Positions 51,239-59,636 of a DNA stretch of 64,000 nucleotides are shown here, one piece after another. The position numbers were made by a program, and so were the translations under genes. The notes under the pieces were generated by a model that was given only the letters and a program-made list of their open reading frames with translations, did not search any database and was not told the DNA's origin. Every line of letters starts with the position of its first letter. The first letter of the stretch is position 1. Origin of the DNA: Maricaulis sp. (GTDB lineage Bacteria; Pseudomonadota; Alphaproteobacteria; Caulobacterales; Maricaulaceae); the NCBI RefSeq assembly GCF_017642925.1, contig NZ_JAEPOL010000004.1, positions 168,842 through 232,841 of the forward strand. The letters run 5' to 3'.

Positions 51239-51909
51239 GCCGCCTCCCCCGCCACCCGGCCGTCCCGGATGTTGATCGTGCGGTCGCAGCGGGCTGCTGC
51301 TTCACGGTCATGCGTGACCATGACGATGGTGACGCCCAGGCGCTCATTCACATCGCGCAGGAGATCGAGCGCGGCACCGGCACTGACACTGTCCAGGCTG
51401 CCGGTCGGCTCGTCTGCCAGCACCAGCGCGGGCTCACCAACCAGGGCGCGCGCCAGCGCGACGCGCTGACGCTGACCGCCGGACAGGGCATCCGGCCGGT
51501 GTGCGGCACGATCCGAAAGGCCGACCTTGTCGAGCGCTGCAAGTGCCTTCGCCCGGCGCTCGGCCCGCCCGAGACCGCGATGGAACAGCGGCAGCGCGAC
51601 ATTCTCCCAGGCTGTCAGGCGGGGCAGAAGCTGGAAGGACTGGAAGACGAAGCCGATGAGCCGGTTGCGAAGGCGGGCGGCCTCTGCCCGGCCGGCAAGC
51701 ACGACCCGCTCGCCACCGAGCGACACATCCCCGGCATCCGGCTTGTCCAGCAAGCCGATGATATTGAGCAAAGTACTCTTGCCGGACCCGGACGGTCCGC
51801 ACACGGCCACGAATCCACCGGCTTCCACATGGAGCGACACATCGTCGAGCGCGGTCACACGGCCCACGCCGTCCCCATAAGTTTTCGTGACACCTGTCAA
51901 CGCCAGCAA
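51235..51909 (-). CDS. MacB/LolD-type ABC transporter ATP-binding protein
   Basis: 224 residues from a TTG at 51909, six bases after GGAGG. A longer open frame to 52119 lacks homology and a ribosome site. Walker [10 protein letters not shown] is at about 38-46, then FVFQSFQLLPRLTAWENV, signature LSGGQRQRVALARAL, Walker B LVLADEPTGSLD and MVTHDREAA. It starts the four-gene efflux operon. MacAB-like systems expel macrolides, peptides, siderophores or toxins; which one is not shown. Confidence 0.9.
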   Translation of the reverse strand: MLALTGVTKTYGDGVGRVTALDDVSLHVEAGGFVAVCGPSGSGKSTLLNIIGLLDKPDAGDVSLGGERVVLAGRAEAARLRNRLIGFVFQSFQLLPRLTAWENVALPLFHRGLGRAERRAKALAALDKVGLSDRAAHRPDALSGGQRQRVALARALVGEPALVLADEPTGSLDSVSAGAALDLLRDVNERLGVTIVMVTHDREAAARCDRTINIRDGRVAGEAA

Positions 51910-52075
51910 ACCGTGTCCTCCTCCAGCGATGCTACCTAGACCACCCTGGACCGCAAGGGCGGAGGCGACAGGCGAAAAGGCCGGGCGTGTGGAGTGCACA
52001 CCCGGCTCCGGTTTGCGTTCTCTACCGACGCCGCAAGCGCAGCAGGGCCTGCCGGCTTCTGCTTCGTCGTCAGCG

Positions 52076-52549
52076 TCACGAAATGATGGACATCTGCGGG
52101 CTGGAACCAAGTGTACCATTGAGGACGCAGGTCACGCCCCTGTCGCCAGGGACTGTCACATTGTCGAAGACGAGATTCCCGGTCGTGTTGTCGAAATCGG
52201 CCTGGACGGCCCCGACGCACCCCCAGCCGATCAACTGGAACGAGATGTTCATGCTGACGGTAGAGGTGCCGGGGCCCGGCAAGAGTGCCCAGGTGCCTCT
52301 CGGTCCCGTGGAGAAGCCGCAGAACGCGTGCCCGGGCGCTGAGCTGCTGCCGGTCATGACCGCATTGCCCGAATTGTCGATGCTGAGTGCGATTGTAACC
52401 ATACAGGCTGCGATCATGTCGGCATCCATCGTTACATAGCCGGACAGGGTCAGGCTCTGGCTCAAAGGCCGGAACTCCTCGGCCAGGGCTTCGCTTCCCA
52501 GCAGTGCACAGCCCGACGCTGCGGCAACAAGCAAAATCTTTCGGGTCAT
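52076..52549 (-). CDS. Small secreted protein, PraB-like paralog 3 (most divergent)
   Basis: 157 residues from the ATG at 52549. The signal peptide MTRKILLVAAASGCALLGSE then ALA-EEFRPL has the same mature N-terminus (EEFRPL) as the paralog at 53341. Four Cys remain in equivalent positions (ACMVTIAL, FCGFSTG, WGCVGAVQ, VTCVLNG), consistent with two disulfides. The pattern sugar-like beta-rich fold, VQADFDNTTGNLVFDNVTVP and SSPQMSI resembles the PraB group of alkane-oxidation activator/biofilm surface proteins of pseudomonads. The assignment comes from recalled family pattern only. Confidence 0.72.
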   Translation of the reverse strand: MTRKILLVAAASGCALLGSEALAEEFRPLSQSLTLSGYVTMDADMIAACMVTIALSIDNSGNAVMTGSSSAPGHAFCGFSTGPRGTWALLPGPGTSTVSMNISFQLIGWGCVGAVQADFDNTTGNLVFDNVTVPGDRGVTCVLNGTLGSSPQMSIIS

Positions 52550-52720
52550 CCGGACTTGTTCCTTCAATCTGGGAGCGTGCGACACCGGATCACGTACCGC
52601 TGTCTTCCCTGAGCCGACCTTCGGCCCACCGGATCCGGCGCGTGTCATGAGCCGGGACAGGCCGAGCGGCTGACGTCTCACGGGCCAGCCGCTCGGATAC
52701 ACGCAGGGTATTCACTGCGC

Positions 52721-53158
52721 TCAGCTCAGCGAGCCATTGACCGTGCAGGCGTTCGGAGTGCCCGGAACACTTACATTGTTGAAGGTGATCGTGTTGGTCG
52801 CCGTGTTGAAGTCGGCCTGTACCGTACCGGAGCAAGAGCCGAGGATGGACGTTGCACCGATCGACAGCGTCACCTTGTTCGTGCCCGGCCCCGGAGTAAT
52901 CGTCCAGGTTCCCGTCGGATTAACGAGGACTCCACACGGCCAGTCGCCCGGCGAAAAGCTCCGGCTGGTAATGGTCGGCACACCGGAGCCGCTGATGCTC
53001 AGATCGACTGTGACATCACAGTCGATCGTCGTGCTCTGCGACAGGGTCAATGTGCCCGAGATCGTCGGGGTGGTGCCCGGCGGCCAGGTTGCCAAAGCGG
53101 GCGCCGTGGTAACCGCCACACCGAATAAGGCGGCCATGAGGGTTGGCTTCAGTTTCAT
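52721..53158 (-). CDS. Small secreted protein, PraB-like paralog 2
   Basis: 145 residues from the ATG at 53158, preceded by GGAGAG. The signal peptide is MKLKPTLMAALFGVAVTTAP then ALA-TW. GTLTLSQSTTIDCDVTVDLS, SRSFSPGDWPCGVLV, TWTITPGPGTNKVTLSIGAT, SILGSCSGTVQADF and NACTVNGSLS match the paralog at 53341 almost word for word. It ends at NGSLS, about ten residues shorter than its neighbours, lacking the final SSTPQASIV-type strand. Function unknown; secreted or surface location is expected. Confidence 0.78.
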   Translation of the reverse strand: MKLKPTLMAALFGVAVTTAPALATWPPGTTPTISGTLTLSQSTTIDCDVTVDLSISGSGVPTITSRSFSPGDWPCGVLVNPTGTWTITPGPGTNKVTLSIGATSILGSCSGTVQADFNTATNTITFNNVSVPGTPNACTVNGSLS

Positions 53159-53340
53159 TGGGCTCTCTCCATTTCTGTCGGGATCTGGGTGGACTTGAAC
53201 GCAAGCCGTGCCCGCTGAGCGCGTTGACGGGATGCTGTGCCGTGCCTCCCAGTCCTTGAAAGGGGCCGGGCGCAGAGGAGTGCGCCCGGCCAGGTTCGGG
53301 AGTTGAGGCGGTGACCGCCTCAGCTTGTCTGACGTCCCAC

Positions 53341-53811
53341 TCAGGGGACGATGGAAGCCTGCGGCGTCGACGACAGCGAGCCATTGATGGTGCAGGCGTT
53401 CGGCGTGCCCGGGATCGACACGTTGTTGAAGGTGACCACGCCGGTGGAGTTGTTGAAGTCGGCCTGAATGGTGCCACTGCACGAGCCCAGAATGGACGAC
53501 GCGCCAACCGTCATGGTTACCTTGCTGGTGCCAGGCCCCGGATCCACGGTCCAAGTCCCCGACGGAGCAACAAAGATGCCGCACTGCCAGTCGCCGGCAC
53601 TGAAGCTGCGGCTGTTTACGGTCGCATCGCCATTCCCGTCGATGGACAGCGATACATCGACATCGCAGTCGAGCGTCGTCGACTGGCTGAGCGTGAGGGT
53701 ACCGTCCAGGTCCACATTCGTGTTGAGCGGCCGGAACTCCTCCGCCATGGCCGGCGCGCCGATCATGGCGACGCCGAAGACGGCGGCTACGAGACTGGTC
53801 TTGGTGATCAT
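53341..53811 (-). CDS. Small secreted protein, PraB-like paralog 1
   Basis: 156 residues. The signal peptide is MITKTSLVAAVFGVAMIGAP then AMA-EEFRPL. The mature part is beta-rich with four Cys (LDCDVDV, WQCGIFV, GSCSGTI, NACTING) and ends SSTPQASIVP. Pseudomonas PraB and relatives share this Cys layout and the late NNSTG..FNN...C...G.L.S.P pattern; they affect alkane oxidation, surface hydrophobicity and biofilm matrix. It is the first of three tandem copies in one direction, and GGAGG sits six or so bases before the ATG. Spacers of about 170-180 bases between copies allow separate promoters. Confidence 0.78.
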   Translation of the reverse strand: MITKTSLVAAVFGVAMIGAPAMAEEFRPLNTNVDLDGTLTLSQSTTLDCDVDVSLSIDGNGDATVNSRSFSAGDWQCGIFVAPSGTWTVDPGPGTSKVTMTVGASSILGSCSGTIQADFNNSTGVVTFNNVSIPGTPNACTINGSLSSTPQASIVP

Positions 53812-54214
53812 GGTTTTTCCTCCTTTTATCGACCTCGAAGTGAGGACATAAAAAGGCTACCCACCGGTTGAGTGAAAGTCAAATAATTCTTTTATTTCAA
53901 TAGGTTAGATATTTTTCCCATACGCAACCGGCTCGCCCCCGGATTCGCGAGGTCGAGCATTTGTCCTGGCTCGTCGTCCGGTACGGACGACGAGGTGGAC
54001 GAGGCGCCAGCCCGTACCGGCAGCGCCTCATGTGCCACGAGAGCGCCGAGCGCCCTCCCCCCTGTCAGATGTCACTACGCAAGCCCGACGGGTCCCCTTC
54101 GACCGCTCGGCTCGGAGATTGCCAGTGTTCCAGCCCGAATATCTCAAGAGCTGGAACCCGATGCCGGCAACCGGGTCACTCTGCCATCCCCCTTGGACCG
54201 GCAGAGGACGAAAC
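53812..54214. other. Intergenic region upstream of the PraB-like array (about 400 bases)
   Basis: The segment 53873-53925 is markedly AT-rich for this genome and contains the dyad AAATAA (53881-53886) / TTATTT (53892-53897). It is the likely promoter or operator of the first PraB-like gene. The rest holds no gene I can support. Confidence 0.45.
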
Positions 54215-54241
54215 AGCCAGGCGCCCTCCGGACGCCTGGCT
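54215..54241 (-). terminator. Terminator hairpin after the TBDR gene
   Basis: AGCCAGGCG (54215-54223) pairs perfectly with CGCCTGGCT (54233-54241). On the minus strand it is followed by GTTTCG. It lies ten bases after the TBDR stop codon at 54251. Confidence 0.7.
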
Positions 54242-54250
54242 ACAATCGAA

Positions 54251-57200
54251 CTAGAAGCTCGTCCGGACACTCAGCCCCCAGATCTGGGGATCGAGCGTGA
54301 AGACATTGGTCGAAAGACCCGTGTCGTCGCTGTTAGTGAAGGCGTCGACGATGGGCGCATCGTCGAACACGTTCTTCACATAGCCTTCGATGACAAGACC
54401 GTCGCGCGGCCGCATGAGCATCACGGATATGTTGAGATTGTCCCAGGACTGAAGCTGGTCGTACTCGGTGTTGTACACCCGGAAATAGCTCTCGCCCTGC
54501 CAGTAGTAGTCGGCCCTTGGCGTCAACTCCCAATCCCCGAGATGGAAGGTGTACTGGGCACCGATATTGAGTGTCCAGTTCGGCGCATTGGGCAGTTCAT
54601 TGCCGCTCAGATCGGTCTCGAAGCCGCGACCGCCATTGGGCGCCTCGGTGAGCGGATCATAGGTAAAGCCGTAGAGCTGCCAGAAGGGGAGTATGGACTG
54701 GAAGTCCGGATCGAAACTGCCATACCGGGCCGCGCCGCCGCACAGTGCGGTGAGAGCAAAAGTGGTGATATTGGCCGGAAACACTGTCGATCGCTCAAGA
54801 ATGGTCTCGACATACTCGGTCGGCGCCACGCAGTTCGATGGCACCTGCACCCACGGGCGGAGCAACGTCCAGTCTTCATTCCCCGCCGTGCGGTTCATGA
54901 CGTCTATGGAGCCCTCGCCATCGGCAATGCGGGTATTGAGATAGCCGAGATTGCCGTCGATCTGGAAGTCCGGCGTCGGACGATACATCGCCTCAAGCTC
55001 CAGCCCCCAGATGCGGGCGTCGAAGTTTTCGTTGAGCGAGATGCGGTCGACGATCTGCGACACCTGGTAATCTTCATAATCGTACCAGAAGCCCGTCAGA
55101 TTCAGCATACCGCGCCCGTTGGCAAAGGTGTTTTTGGTGCCGATCTCGAAAGCGTTGACATATTCCGGCTCAAACGCGCCTTCGAGCGGCTGATACTGGA
55201 TCACCTCGGAATTGATTTCGGCGCGCGGCGGATTCGTGCCACCGCCCTTATAGCCCCGCGAATACGATGCGTAGATCAGCGTATCCTCGGTAAAGGACAG
55301 GTCCGGCATCCAGTCGATAACGGCCCGGCCGGTCAGGGCCTCCCAGCCCAGCTCGACATCGGGATCGGCCTGATAGCCGCGGCGGGAATAGCCCCCGGAC
55401 TGCGGCCCCGGTGTTCCGTCGATCTGCGCCCCCAGCAAAAGCTGGCTGGGATAAGGCGTCGCAGTTTTCTGATCATCGGTATAGCGCAAGCCCAAGGTCA
55501 AGCGCAGTTCCGGGCTCAGCTCCCAGTAACCCTCGCCGAAGACGGCCCAAGACCGGGTCTCGACAACGTTCCGGCTGCGGAAATAGTTGTGCCCATCCCC
55601 AACCAGATTGTCGATCGACGTCGGATCGACGTAAACGCATTCCGTAACGGAGGGAGGAGACGCTGCCCCCCCGTTGTAATTTTCGTCACAAACCGAGGTA
55701 AATTCATCGTCAGAGAACGCGGAGACCGGAGAATTGTAATAATACTCGGCCATGGCCGTGAACAAGTTGTTGAAGACGAAGTAGTCGTCTTGTGACTCGA
55801 ATTCGAGATAGTTCGCGCCGAGACTGAAATTGAAATTTCCCTCGAAGTCCGACTGGATCCGGAACTCCTGTGTCCATTGGGAGTTGTCCGATCGGCTCAG
55901 GTCGCCGGTAAGAAACCGCGACGACGGACCGAGTTGCGGATCGATATAGATGCGGCCGGGAGCAAGTGGCGACGGAACAGGATTGCCGCCACTGTCGAAG
56001 CTCTGACTCGTATCCGGAAAAATCGGATCAGACAGAAAACGACCATAATCCTGGGTCGACCAGTAATCGTCTTTGGCATAGGCCGTCTGCGAGTACAGCG
56101 TCAGATCATCGGTGAGCTCGAACGCCAGATTGAGCTGAAAGACGTCGTTCTCGGCCCGGAAACGCGGGTCGATCGCGGCGTTGATCTCCCTAAGATCGCG
56201 CGAAACCTCAGCACCCGCAAACGGGTCAACCCCGATCGTGGGGACCGTCATCGGATCGCCATTCGCATAGTAGCCCTGGCGCAGGAAGAGGCTGGCCGCA
56301 CGGACAATCGTCAACGCCCCGCCGTTGGGCGCATCATAGGCGGCGTCCTCGAAGAGTGATTGCGGGAGGCAACCCTGGCTCATCTGGTTCTGGAGCAGAT
56401 TGCCGATTTCCAGTCCGCCGACAGTGCCGGTAGGAACGGTAGCATCTCCCACCTGGGTCGGCCCCGGATCGGTCGTGCACAACTGTTTGCCCGTGCGCGA
56501 CCGGTTATCGTCCTCCTCGAAATGCTCCCAGATCAGATTGGCGCTGAAGCGTTCCGTCGGCTCCCACAGGGCAGAAAACCGTGTGGACCAGAGGTCGCGG
56601 TCATTCACATGCCGGTCCGAGAAAAGATTGTGGTCGAATCCGCTGCGCTGGGTCGAGGCGCCGGCCACCCGAATCGCGAACGTGTCGCCGACCGGAATGT
56701 TGATGTATCCGCGCAGGCGGCGGCTGTCATACCCGCCGACCTCTGCCTCGATCGAGCCACCGAACACACCGGTTTCCGGCAGGTTGGGGAGCATGTTGAC
56801 CACACCGCCCGTCGCGTTGCGGCCGTAGAGCGTGCCTTGCGGCCCGCGCAGCACCTCAACGCGCTGCACGTCGAAATACTCCTGCTCGAACAGCCGGTTA
56901 CGGATCAGCGGCGTATTGTTGAAGCTGATCGCGACGGCCGGATCGCTGGCCGCGGAGATGGCCTTGGTCCCGATCCCGCGGATCGAGAAGTTGAACATCG
57001 AGAAGTTGTTCTTCGAAAAGGCGACGTTCGGGATGGCCCGAAGCAGTTCCGACCCGCCCTCGATGCCGCGCAGGTTGAGATCCTCGGCCGTAAAGGCCGA
57101 CACCGCAATCGGCACGTCCTGGATCACTTCCTCGCGCTTCTGCGCCGTTACGGTGATAACGTCACCGGAAAAGCGGCGCTCGTTTTCAGTCTCCGTCTCG

Positions 57201-57298
57201 TCCGCGGACTGCGCGAAGGCAGTACCCCCCGCCAGAACAAGAACAGCAGTCGATACGCCGGCCCTCAGACAGGCGCGCCCGGTTGCGATAGCTCGCAT
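54251..57298 (-). CDS. TonB-dependent outer membrane receptor
   Basis: 1015 residues from the ATG at 57298, after GGGAGGAAG. The signal peptide ends GGTAFA-QS. ITVTAQKREEVIQDVPIAVS is the TonB-box/plug entry, with FSIRGIGTKAIS, VEVLRGPQGTLYGRNATGGV in the plug and a barrel ending GLSVRTSF. This RGPQGTLYGRN group is abundant in loci for terpenoid, steroid and other hydrophobic compounds. It is long for the group because of barrel loop insertions. It is divergent from a TetR gene, and an operator-like palindrome lies in between. Confidence 0.93.
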   Translation of the reverse strand: MRAIATGRACLRAGVSTAVLVLAGGTAFAQSADETETENERRFSGDVITVTAQKREEVIQDVPIAVSAFTAEDLNLRGIEGGSELLRAIPNVAFSKNNFSMFNFSIRGIGTKAISAASDPAVAISFNNTPLIRNRLFEQEYFDVQRVEVLRGPQGTLYGRNATGGVVNMLPNLPETGVFGGSIEAEVGGYDSRRLRGYINIPVGDTFAIRVAGASTQRSGFDHNLFSDRHVNDRDLWSTRFSALWEPTERFSANLIWEHFEEDDNRSRTGKQLCTTDPGPTQVGDATVPTGTVGGLEIGNLLQNQMSQGCLPQSLFEDAAYDAPNGGALTIVRAASLFLRQGYYANGDPMTVPTIGVDPFAGAEVSRDLREINAAIDPRFRAENDVFQLNLAFELTDDLTLYSQTAYAKDDYWSTQDYGRFLSDPIFPDTSQSFDSGGNPVPSPLAPGRIYIDPQLGPSSRFLTGDLSRSDNSQWTQEFRIQSDFEGNFNFSLGANYLEFESQDDYFVFNNLFTAMAEYYYNSPVSAFSDDEFTSVCDENYNGGAASPPSVTECVYVDPTSIDNLVGDGHNYFRSRNVVETRSWAVFGEGYWELSPELRLTLGLRYTDDQKTATPYPSQLLLGAQIDGTPGPQSGGYSRRGYQADPDVELGWEALTGRAVIDWMPDLSFTEDTLIYASYSRGYKGGGTNPPRAEINSEVIQYQPLEGAFEPEYVNAFEIGTKNTFANGRGMLNLTGFWYDYEDYQVSQIVDRISLNENFDARIWGLELEAMYRPTPDFQIDGNLGYLNTRIADGEGSIDVMNRTAGNEDWTLLRPWVQVPSNCVAPTEYVETILERSTVFPANITTFALTALCGGAARYGSFDPDFQSILPFWQLYGFTYDPLTEAPNGGRGFETDLSGNELPNAPNWTLNIGAQYTFHLGDWELTPRADYYWQGESYFRVYNTEYDQLQSWDNLNISVMLMRPRDGLVIEGYVKNVFDDAPIVDAFTNSDDTGLSTNVFTLDPQIWGLSVRTSF

Positions 57299-57448
57299 TT
57301 ATCTTCCTCCCTCTTGCCGATCCCCGGCAGCCACTCTTCAGGCGGCCTTGGCGGGTACACGGCGATCCGCCGGTTCTTTTCCTCGCAGACAGCGGCGGCT
57401 CTGCCTCGCGTGCATATCGGTGCAGTTATTCACGGCAGTGTCAATACT

Positions 57449-57466
57449 ATTGATACCAATGTCAGT
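57449..57466. promoter_or_regulatory. Candidate TetR operator upstream of the TBDR
   Basis: ATTGATACCAATGTCAGT agrees at 14 of 18 positions with the palindrome at 59559-59576. It overlaps a perfect short dyad TCAATA-C-TATTGA (57441-57453). Location between the divergent TBDR and TetR genes suits autoregulation plus receptor control. Confidence 0.6.
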
Positions 57467-57624
57467 AAGATTTTTTTCTATCGCTACGTGCTCAAGGCCA
57501 CACCTCGCGAAAAGGTTCCGCTGTGCGCAAGCCTTCCCGGCAAGGCGTCTGGCCCTCACCGCTTGTGTTAACCCGGTGTTCAGTCTAGGAGACAGCCGCT
57601 ATCTACATCGAAGTAACCAACGAC

Positions 57625-58245
57625 ATGCCAAAAGAGAAGACCGTTCAGAAACGCCGCCGGCGGACGCCGGACGAGGCACGAAGCGAGGCCCTTGCCGCAG
57701 CGCGCTCCCTGCTGCTCCAGGCCGGACCGGATGCCGTCACACTGTCCGCTGTGGCCAAGAAGATCGGCGTGACCCACGCCAACCTGATCCACCATTTCGG
57801 ATCGGCTTCCGACCTGCAGGCGGCCCTGATGGGCTCAATGGTGGACGATCTGCGCGATGCGCTCGACGCTGCCGTCGCCCGGCTTCGCACGGACGAGAGC
57901 GCACCCCGCGAACTGGTGGATGCCGTGTTCGGCGCCTTCGGTGAGGGCGGCGCAGGCCGGCTGGCCTCCTGGATCGTGATGACCGGTGACACCTCCCGGC
58001 TCGAACCGGTGCGCCAGGCTGTACTGGGCGTGGTCGATGCGGTCGACGAGATGGCCGGACACGATCCGCAGCTGCCCCGCGAGCGGATCAAGGCAGCGGT
58101 TCTCTTCATTGCGCTGAGCGCTTTCGGCGATGCCCTGATCGGTCCGCCGCTGCGGGACATTCTCGGCCAGGATGACAAGGCCAGCCGCCGGATCATGGCC
58201 GACTTGCTGCCGGCCTTCCTGGAGCGCCCAAAGGATGCTGACTGA
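57625..58245 (+). CDS. TetR-family transcriptional regulator
   Basis: 206 residues. The basic N-terminus (KRRRRTPDEARSEALAAARS) leads into the TetR DNA-binding domain with VTLSAVAKKIGVTHANLIHH and FGSASDLQAALM. The rest is a helical ligand-binding domain of normal length. It lies between the TBDR and metal-dependent-hydrolase units, both of which have a matching palindrome upstream, so it most likely controls both. The ligand is unknown. The gene is convergent with the DUF2147 gene, which ends three bases after its stop. Confidence 0.9.
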   Translation: MPKEKTVQKRRRRTPDEARSEALAAARSLLLQAGPDAVTLSAVAKKIGVTHANLIHHFGSASDLQAALMGSMVDDLRDALDAAVARLRTDESAPRELVDAVFGAFGEGGAGRLASWIVMTGDTSRLEPVRQAVLGVVDAVDEMAGHDPQLPRERIKAAVLFIALSAFGDALIGPPLRDILGQDDKASRRIMADLLPAFLERPKDAD

Positions 58246-58248
58246 CCC

Positions 58249-58677
58249 TCAGTCGGCCCGTGTCCAGACCCGGGTCCTGCAGAAGAAGGCCACACAGCCC
58301 TTCACTTCCAGACTTCCGTCTTCGCGCAGGCGCAGCTCTCCATTGCGGGCACCGTCGCCGGACTGGGGGTCGTAGACGGGGCCGCCTTCCCATTCGCGCG
58401 GTCCGCCGGAGAAGTCCTGCAGCACGACGAGCCCGTCCAGAGGCCGGTCGCGCAGGCTGCGATCGGAGTTGCGCACGTCCCGCTGGTCAGGGTTCTCTCG
58501 CAGCGCGTCCGCATCGACAAGCCGGCCGCACAGCGCGTCGTCGCAGCGGTAGATTTCCACCTTGCCGCCTGCCGAGCCGGTGGCCCAGAGGCCGGTGATG
58601 TCCGGCATGTTGTCAGCATGGGCGGCCGGTGCAGCCATCAGCAGACCGGCCAGCAGAGGCAGGTATCCGGATCTCAT
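58249..58677 (-). CDS. DUF2147 periplasmic protein
   Basis: 142 residues from the ATG at 58677, which overlaps the hydrolase stop (ATGA). The signal peptide is MRSGYLPLLAGLLMAAPAAHA-D. The mature part follows the DUF2147 pattern: DITGLWATGSAGGKVEIYRC, LCGRLVDA, DRPLDGLVVLQDF, GGPVYDPQSG and a C-terminal KGCVAFFCRTRVWTR. DUF2147 proteins have a lipocalin-like small beta fold and poorly known roles in binding hydrophobic molecules. Coupling to a hydrolase that may act on lipids fits that idea, by inference. Confidence 0.85.
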   Translation of the reverse strand: MRSGYLPLLAGLLMAAPAAHADNMPDITGLWATGSAGGKVEIYRCDDALCGRLVDADALRENPDQRDVRNSDRSLRDRPLDGLVVLQDFSGGPREWEGGPVYDPQSGDGARNGELRLREDGSLEVKGCVAFFCRTRVWTRAD

Positions 58678-59531
58678 GCGGGGCTCTCCTGCTCCTTGAA
58701 CATGTTCAGCGACTCCAGGGCGCCTTCGACCAGTTCTCGATCGTCCGTATGCCAGGGGTGAAAGCCGGGGCGCATATATCCGAAAGCACCCTGCACCAGC
58801 ACCCGCATGGGACCGGGACGACCATACAGGAAAGCGAGCAGACGCATCCAGGTTCCAAAATTGTTCAAACCGTCCTGTTTGAGCAGATCCGCGGTGTTGC
58901 GATAGATCACCCAGTGGAACCGCACCGTTGCGGTCGCCATCACGACACAACGCCGGGCCCAGCGGCGAATGCCGGGCAATTTTCGGGTCACGCTGTTCCA
59001 GGTATCGAAGGCCACCGCCTTGTGCTCGATCTCCTCGATCGCGTGCCAGCGCCACAGGCGGAACGCCTCGGGGCTGACCCCGTCGAGGTATTTCGGGTCG
59101 GCCAGCACGCCATGGGCCAGCACGGCCGTGAAGTGTTCGAGTGCACAGGTCGCGGCCAGCTGAATCTGGTGCGGTCGCGACTTGGCCCAGCTCACCGTGA
59201 CCCGCGTGCGCTCTTCCAGTGGCCGGATGTCATAACCGGCATCCTCGGCCTGCCGGTTGAACACGGCGTGTTCCCGCGAATGCATGGATTCCTGGTACAT
59301 GAAGTCGTCGATCTGGCTGCGTAGCGGCTCCTCGGTGCGATCGCGATAGCGCTTGATCGACTGCATGAAGAACTTCTCGCCAAGCGGGAAGGTTGAGGAC
59401 AGCGCGTTGAAGAAAGCCGTCCGTCCCGGATCCCCCCCATGCCACCAGCGTGGATTGGGCGTATCGCGGCCAAACCGCATGTCGCGCCGCTGGATGACCA
59501 GATCGCTGGGAGTTCCGGAATTGGATGCCAT
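58674..59531 (-). CDS. Ferritin-like metal-dependent hydrolase family protein (PF10118 type)
   Basis: 285 residues from the ATG at 59531, six bases after GAGAGG; the longer frame to 59600 runs through the operator-like palindrome. Glu and E-x-x-H pairs of a helical di-metal site are visible: YQESMHSREHAVF, CALEHFTAVLAH and WHAIEEIEHKAVAFD. RWWHGGDPGRTAFFNALSST is typical of the family's N-terminus. These proteins are annotated as metal-dependent hydrolases, but the fold is ferritin-like and the reaction is not established. It is the first gene of a two-gene operon with DUF2147 and is likely under TetR control. Confidence 0.87.
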   Translation of the reverse strand: MASNSGTPSDLVIQRRDMRFGRDTPNPRWWHGGDPGRTAFFNALSSTFPLGEKFFMQSIKRYRDRTEEPLRSQIDDFMYQESMHSREHAVFNRQAEDAGYDIRPLEERTRVTVSWAKSRPHQIQLAATCALEHFTAVLAHGVLADPKYLDGVSPEAFRLWRWHAIEEIEHKAVAFDTWNSVTRKLPGIRRWARRCVVMATATVRFHWVIYRNTADLLKQDGLNNFGTWMRLLAFLYGRPGPMRVLVQGAFGYMRPGFHPWHTDDRELVEGALESLNMFKEQESPA

Positions 59532-59558
59532 GGGTGCCTCTCTCGCGCCACTATTTAC

Positions 59559-59576
59559 ATTGACGTTAATGTCAAT
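59559..59576. promoter_or_regulatory. Candidate TetR operator upstream of the metal-dependent hydrolase
   Basis: ATTGACGTTAATGTCAAT contains perfect 6-base arms ATTGAC/GTCAAT. It lies 28 bases before the ATG at 59531 and is shared in sequence with the site at 57449. Confidence 0.65.
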
Positions 59577-59636
59577 AGCGAACCGGGCGACCTTTGACAA
59601 GGCCTGCCGGGCATTACAAATGCGACAGAGGCGCGC

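Noticed and set aside
53961..54250. Small plus-strand gene between the PraB-like array and TBDR
   Set aside because: Overlapping open frames there have no ribosome site or protein-like composition, and the end coincides with the TBDR terminator.
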